In this document: positions 60,348 to 64,000 of the stretch, piece by piece
How the letters are laid out: the number at the start of each line of letters is the position of its first letter
Position numbering within the stretch: position 1 is the first letter of the stretch
Origin: Leptolyngbya sp. PCC 6406
GTDB taxonomy: Bacteria > Cyanobacteriota > Cyanobacteriia > Phormidesmidales > Phormidesmidaceae
DNA: 64,000 nt
NCBI RefSeq assembly: GCF_000332095.2
Contig: NZ_KI913949.1
Coordinates: 3,733,179-3,797,178, forward strand
Reading direction: 5' to 3'
Position numbers and translations under genes: made by a program
Notes under the pieces: model-generated
Told to the model about the DNA's origin: nothing
Database searches by the model: none
Seen by the model: the letters and a program-made list of their open reading frames with translations, nothing else

Positions 60348-61793
60348 ATGACTACCGTAGAAGACAGAAAAGAGCTGATTCAAGAGGTGCTAGAGGCATA
60401 CCCCGACAAAGCCAAAAAACTGCGGGCTAAGCACATCAGCGTTCAAGACGCCGAAAAAGCCGACTGCGGCGTTAAGTCCAACAAAAAGTCTGTACCCGGT
60501 GTAATGACCACCCGTGGCTGTGCCTATGCAGGGGCCAAAGGGGTGGTTTGGGGGCCGGTTAAAGACATGATTCACATCAGCCACGGCCCAGTGGGCTGCG
60601 GCTACTACTCCTGGTCGGGCCGCCGCAACTACTACATCGGTACAACCGGCGTCGATAGCTTCGGCACCATGCAGTTCACCTCCGACTTTCAGGAGCGCGA
60701 CATTGTCTTTGGCGGCGACAAAAAACTGGCCAAACTGATCGATGAACTCGGCGAACTCTTCCCCCTCAGTCAGGGCACCACCATTGAGTCAGAATGCCCA
60801 GTGGGCCTAATCGGCGACGATATTGAAGCCGTCGCCCGCGCCAAAGCCAAGGAAACCGGCAAGCCCGTTATTCCCGTCCGCTGCGAAGGATTCCGGGGCG
60901 TGTCTCAATCCCTCGGTCACCACATCGCCAACGACACCGTGCGCGACTGGGTCATGCCCAAGGCCGACGAATACCGCAAACTGCCCGAGGGCTTCGAGCC
61001 CAGCCCCTACGATGTCAACATCATTGGTGATTACAACATCGGTGGCGACGCTTGGCCCAGTCGCCTGTTGCTAGAGGAAATCGGCCTGCGGGTACTCTGC
61101 CAGTTTTCTGGGGATGGCACCTTCAACGAAGTGGTGATGACACCGCTAGCCAAGATGAACCTAATCCACTGCTATCGGTCGATGAATTACATCTGCCGGT
61201 TCATGGAAGAGAAGTACGGCATCGGCTGGATGGAGTACAACTTCTTTGGCCCCACCCAGATCGCCAAATCGCTGCGCAAAATTGCCGAGCAGTTTGATGA
61301 CACTATCCAAGCTAAAACTGAGCAGGTGATCGCCAGCTACCAGGCCCGCATGGACGCCATCATCGCCAAGTATCGCCCCCGTCTAGAAGGCAAAACCGTG
61401 ATGCTGATGGTGGGCGGTCTGCGCCCCCGCCACGTGGTTCCCGCCTTTACTGACCTGGGCATGAAGGTGATTGGCACTGGCTATGAGTTTGGCCACGGCG
61501 ATGACTACAAACGTACCGCCGACTACGTCGAAGAAGGCACCGTTATCTACGACGACATCAGCGGCTACGAGTTTGAGGAATTTGCTAAGGAACTCAAGCC
61601 CGACCTGATTGCCGCTGGCATTAAAGAAAAGTACGTCTTCCAGAAGATGGCCCTTCCCTTCCGCCAGATGCACTCCTGGGATTACTCTGGCCCCTACCAC
61701 GGCTACGACGGCTTTGAAGTCTTTGCCCGCGATATGGATCTGGCCATCAACAACCCCACCTGGGGGTTGATCAACCCGCCCTGGGCGCAGTGA
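60348..61793 (+). CDS. nifD: Nitrogenase molybdenum-iron protein alpha chain
   Basis: NifD is the alpha subunit of Mo-nitrogenase, 481 residues. P-cluster ligands are C58 ([11 protein letters not shown]) and C84 ([11 protein letters not shown]), plus the [10 protein letters not shown] cysteine near 149. FeMo-cofactor ligands are the cysteine in [14 protein letters not shown] (near 269) and the histidine in [18 protein letters not shown] (near 442). The gene is continuous, with no excision element as found in Anabaena. GAGAGGG precedes the ATG. Confidence 0.98.
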   Translation: MTTVEDRKELIQEVLEAYPDKAKKLRAKHISVQDAEKADCGVKSNKKSVPGVMTTRGCAYAGAKGVVWGPVKDMIHISHGPVGCGYYSWSGRRNYYIGTTGVDSFGTMQFTSDFQERDIVFGGDKKLAKLIDELGELFPLSQGTTIESECPVGLIGDDIEAVARAKAKETGKPVIPVRCEGFRGVSQSLGHHIANDTVRDWVMPKADEYRKLPEGFEPSPYDVNIIGDYNIGGDAWPSRLLLEEIGLRVLCQFSGDGTFNEVVMTPLAKMNLIHCYRSMNYICRFMEEKYGIGWMEYNFFGPTQIAKSLRKIAEQFDDTIQAKTEQVIASYQARMDAIIAKYRPRLEGKTVMLMVGGLRPRHVVPAFTDLGMKVIGTGYEFGHGDDYKRTADYVEEGTVIYDDISGYEFEEFAKELKPDLIAAGIKEKYVFQKMALPFRQMHSWDYSGPYHGYDGFEVFARDMDLAINNPTWGLINPPWAQ

Positions 61794-61800
61794 CGAAGTG

Positions 61801-61900
61801 AAGAGAAAGTTTTGAGTTTTGAATTTTGAGTTTTGAATTTCAGCTAGTTAACAAGAACTAAAAATTCAAAACTAAACACTCAAAGCTTTCTCCCCTACTC
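61801..61900 (+). repeat. TTTTGAG/CAAAACT hairpin repeat, nifD-nifK junction
   Basis: AAGTTTTGAGTTTTGAATTT and TGAGTTTTGAATTT pair with AACTAAAAATTCAAAACTAA and ACTCAAAGC across GCTAGTTAACAAG. C-rich DNA follows up to the AAGGAG of nifK. Confidence 0.65.
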
Positions 61901-61949
61901 ATCCCCCGACCACCCATCCACCCTTTCCCCCTCCCCCAAGGAGAACACC

Positions 61950-63527
61950 ATGACTGACAATCTTGACAACACTATTCCGACACCCTCCTGCGGCGGCGAA
62001 GATCCAGGCCAAATTAAGGATCACTTCGACCTTTTTCAAACTGAGCCTTACCAAGATCTGTTCGCCTACAAGCGCCAGTTTGAAGGGGCCTACAGCGAAG
62101 AGAAAATCGCTGAAACGAGTGAATGGACCAAGGGCTGGGACTACCGGGAAAAGAACTTTGCCCGAGAAGCTTTGACCATCAACCCTGCCAAAGCCTGTCA
62201 ACCCCTAGGTGCGCTGTTTGTGTCCGCCGGTTTTGAAGGCACCCTGCCCTACAGCCACGGATCTCAGGGCTGTGTGGCCTACTTCCGTAGCCACCTCACC
62301 CGCAACTACAAAGAGCCCTTTCAGGCCGTGTCGTCGTCGATGACGGAAGATGCAGCGGTGTTTGGCGGCCTCAACAATCTAAAGCAGGGGCTACAAAACT
62401 CCTACACCCTCTACAAGCCCAAGATGATTGCCCTCTGCACCACTTGTATGGCTGAGGTAATTGGGGATGACATTGGCGCTTACATTACCACCGCCAAGAA
62501 TGAGGGGCACATTCCTGAAGATCTGCCGGTACCGGCGGCCCACACCCCGAGTTTTGTGGGCTCCCACATCACCGGCTACGACAACATGCTGAAGAGCATT
62601 CTCAAAACCCTGACCAAGGACGAAAAGGCTGACAGCACCAACGGCAAGTTCAACTTCAACCTGGGGTTTGACCCCTACATCGGCAACATTCGCGAACTGA
62701 AGCGGATTCTGGGCCTATTTGGTGTTGACTACACTATTCTGTCGGACAACTCAGACACCTTTGACTCTCCCAACACGGGCGAATTTAAGATGTACAACGG
62801 CCTCACCAACCTGGCCGATGCCGCCGACAGCATCAACGCCGAAGGTAGTGTCTTCTTCCAGAAGTACACCACCCCCAAGACCCAGGAGTACATCGCGAAG
62901 GAGTGGGGTCAAAAGACCTACAACTTCCGGCCCTTTGGCATTAAGGGCACCGATGAGTTTTTGATGGCCCTGTCAGCCATTACCAGCAAGCCGATTCCTC
63001 TAGAGTTGCAGCAGGAGCGGGGACGAGCTGTGGATGCCCTGACCGACTCCCAAGCCTGGATTCATGGTAAGAAGGTGGCCCTCTACGGCGACCCTGACCA
63101 CGTGCTGGGGCTAATTCAGTTCTTGCTGGAGATGGGGGCGGAGCCGACCCACATTGTGGTCACCAACAGCAACGACGACTTTGAGGCCGAAGCCCGCGAA
63201 CTGTTGACCAACAGCCCCTACGGCCAGGGCGCTACGGTGTGGGGCGGCAAGGATCTGTGGCATCTGCGATCGCTAATGTTCACTGAACCCGTGGATCTGC
63301 TGATTGGCAACAGCTACGGCAAGTACCTGTGGCGCGACACCGGCACCCCCCTAGTGCGCATTGGCTATCCGATCTTCGATCGCCACCACATGCACCGCTA
63401 CGCCACCCTGGGCTACCAGGGCGCGATCAACCAGTTCAACTGGATTATTAACACCATCCTGGAAGAACTCGATCGCAAGACCAGTACGGTGGCGAAGACG
63501 GACATCTCCTTTGACCTGATTCGCTAG
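61950..63527 (+). CDS. nifK: Nitrogenase molybdenum-iron protein beta chain
   Basis: NifK is the beta subunit of Mo-nitrogenase, 525 residues. P-cluster cysteines lie in NPAKACQPLGALF, YSHGSQGCVAYFRSHL and LCTTCMAEVIGDD. Other blocks are GFDPYIGNIRELKRIL and IRIGYPIFDRHHMHRYATLG-like sequence. AAGGAG lies upstream of the ATG. Together with nifD it forms the catalytic heterotetramer. A perfect hairpin follows the stop. Confidence 0.98.
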   Translation: MTDNLDNTIPTPSCGGEDPGQIKDHFDLFQTEPYQDLFAYKRQFEGAYSEEKIAETSEWTKGWDYREKNFAREALTINPAKACQPLGALFVSAGFEGTLPYSHGSQGCVAYFRSHLTRNYKEPFQAVSSSMTEDAAVFGGLNNLKQGLQNSYTLYKPKMIALCTTCMAEVIGDDIGAYITTAKNEGHIPEDLPVPAAHTPSFVGSHITGYDNMLKSILKTLTKDEKADSTNGKFNFNLGFDPYIGNIRELKRILGLFGVDYTILSDNSDTFDSPNTGEFKMYNGLTNLADAADSINAEGSVFFQKYTTPKTQEYIAKEWGQKTYNFRPFGIKGTDEFLMALSAITSKPIPLELQQERGRAVDALTDSQAWIHGKKVALYGDPDHVLGLIQFLLEMGAEPTHIVVTNSNDDFEAEARELLTNSPYGQGATVWGGKDLWHLRSLMFTEPVDLLIGNSYGKYLWRDTGTPLVRIGYPIFDRHHMHRYATLGYQGAINQFNWIINTILEELDRKTSTVAKTDISFDLIR

Positions 63528-63534
63528 GAACCTC

Positions 63535-63562
63535 GTCAGGGCGAACAGTCGTTCGCCCTGAC
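63535..63562 (+). other. nifK-nifZ intercistronic hairpin
   Basis: GTCAGGGCGAAC and GTTCGCCCTGAC form a perfect 12-bp stem with loop AGTC, seven bases after the nifK stop. No T-tract follows. It may lower read-through into nifZ or protect the nifHDK message. Confidence 0.65.
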
Positions 63563-63589
63563 CCATCCCCCTTTGCACGGAGACCCCCC

Positions 63590-63886
63590 ATGCGCCTTTC
63601 CGAAGAAATCGAACTCGACTCTCCACCAGTATTTGACATGGGCGATCGCGTCCGTGTCCGCAAGCTGATTCGCAACGATGGCACCTTCCCCGGCAAAGAG
63701 GTTGGGGCTCACCTGGCAAAGAAGGGCGACATTGGCTACGTCATCGGCATTGGCACCTATCTACAACGCTCCTATGTTTACTCGGTGCATTTTTTAGAGC
63801 CCAACTACGTCGTCGGCTGCCTCAGCCGCGAGTTAGAACTCACCGAACCCTGCCCACCCCTGATCGCTCTAGACGACGATTGGTAA
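63590..63886 (+). CDS. nifZ: NifZ family protein
   Basis: A 98-residue NifZ-domain protein, with FDMGDRVRVRKLIRNDGTFP, GKEVGAHLAKKGDIGYVIGI and YVYSVHFLEPNYVVGCLSRE. NifZ assists P-cluster formation on NifDK in proteobacteria. Here it follows nifK directly, whereas in many cyanobacteria it sits between nifV and nifT. Confidence 0.92.
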   Translation: MRLSEEIELDSPPVFDMGDRVRVRKLIRNDGTFPGKEVGAHLAKKGDIGYVIGIGTYLQRSYVYSVHFLEPNYVVGCLSRELELTEPCPPLIALDDDW

Positions 63887-63913
63887 GCCTTCCCACTCCC
63901 CCACTCCCTGGCA

Positions 63914-63932
63914 GGGCGAGCACCGCTCGCCC
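63914..63932 (+). other. Hairpin downstream of nifZ
   Basis: GGGCGAGC and GCTCGCCC form a perfect 8-bp stem with loop ACC, 28 bases after the nifZ stop, within a run of CCCACTCCCC motifs. No T-tract follows, so termination is uncertain. Confidence 0.4.
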
Positions 63933-64000
63933 CTACCGCGCTCCCCCACTCCCCAATCCGGGGCACCCGGCGACAGCAGGGCGGGTTTTGAGCCTCCCAT

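Overview
The window is a cyanobacterial chromosome segment. The RNA polymerase beta-prime subunit is split into rpoC1 and rpoC2. PSRP-3/Ycf65, a DUF3146-like protein and an Asr1405/Asl0597-type protein are present, and HIP1 octamers (GCGATCGC) recur throughout genes. The nif genes form one uninterrupted cluster that carries its own CnfR-type activator. That arrangement, as in Leptolyngbya boryana, suggests a filamentous non-heterocystous cyanobacterium that fixes nitrogen under low oxygen. This organism assignment is an inference from gene content.

Layout. Positions 1-10570 hold the 3' part of tatD and rpoB-rpoC1-rpoC2, with a structured rpoB leader. Positions 10.6-31 kb are a housekeeping mosaic: a BON-domain protein; a minus-strand run of sigma factor, TPR lipid/export-type protein, trmD and ispF; a membrane-anchored VOC protein; an orphan periplasmic binding lipoprotein coupled to a histidine kinase; two tandem MscS channels; tyrA, leuB, prepilin peptidase, a phasin-like protein, uvrB, a HEAT-repeat protein and glmU. 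Positions 31-46.8 kb hold a CapA-like protein that has lost its usual metal-binding motifs, a HAD hydrolase, PSRP-3, atpB-atpC, ppk1 behind a candidate PHO box, mnmE, DUF2062, a CPBP protease, a coiled-coil/EamA transporter fusion and mtnC.

Positions 47-64 kb are the nif region. Two divergent arms leave a 1.07-kb regulatory region (53709-54774). The minus arm runs nifP, asr1405-like, dps, a possible 45-aa membrane peptide, nifV, nifT, an OB/[2Fe-2S] protein, a gamma-glutamylcyclotransferase-like protein and cnfR. The plus arm runs nifB, fdxN, nifS, nifU, nifH, nifD, nifK and nifZ. Together these supply cluster assembly (nifS, nifU), FeMo-cofactor precursors and homocitrate (nifB, nifV), cysteine precursor (nifP), the enzyme (nifHDK), electron transfer (fdxN), iron/peroxide protection (dps) and control (cnfR). 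nifE, nifN and nifX are not in the window and may lie beyond the right edge.

The intergenic DNA is unusually full of small dispersed elements. I recognise at least six families. One is MITE-like with CTAG ends that supply stop codons to upstream genes. Another is a short element lying inside three different coding sequences in different frames. The nif plus arm has a stem-loop at nearly every gene junction. I saw no tRNA, rRNA, CRISPR array or intact transposase gene.
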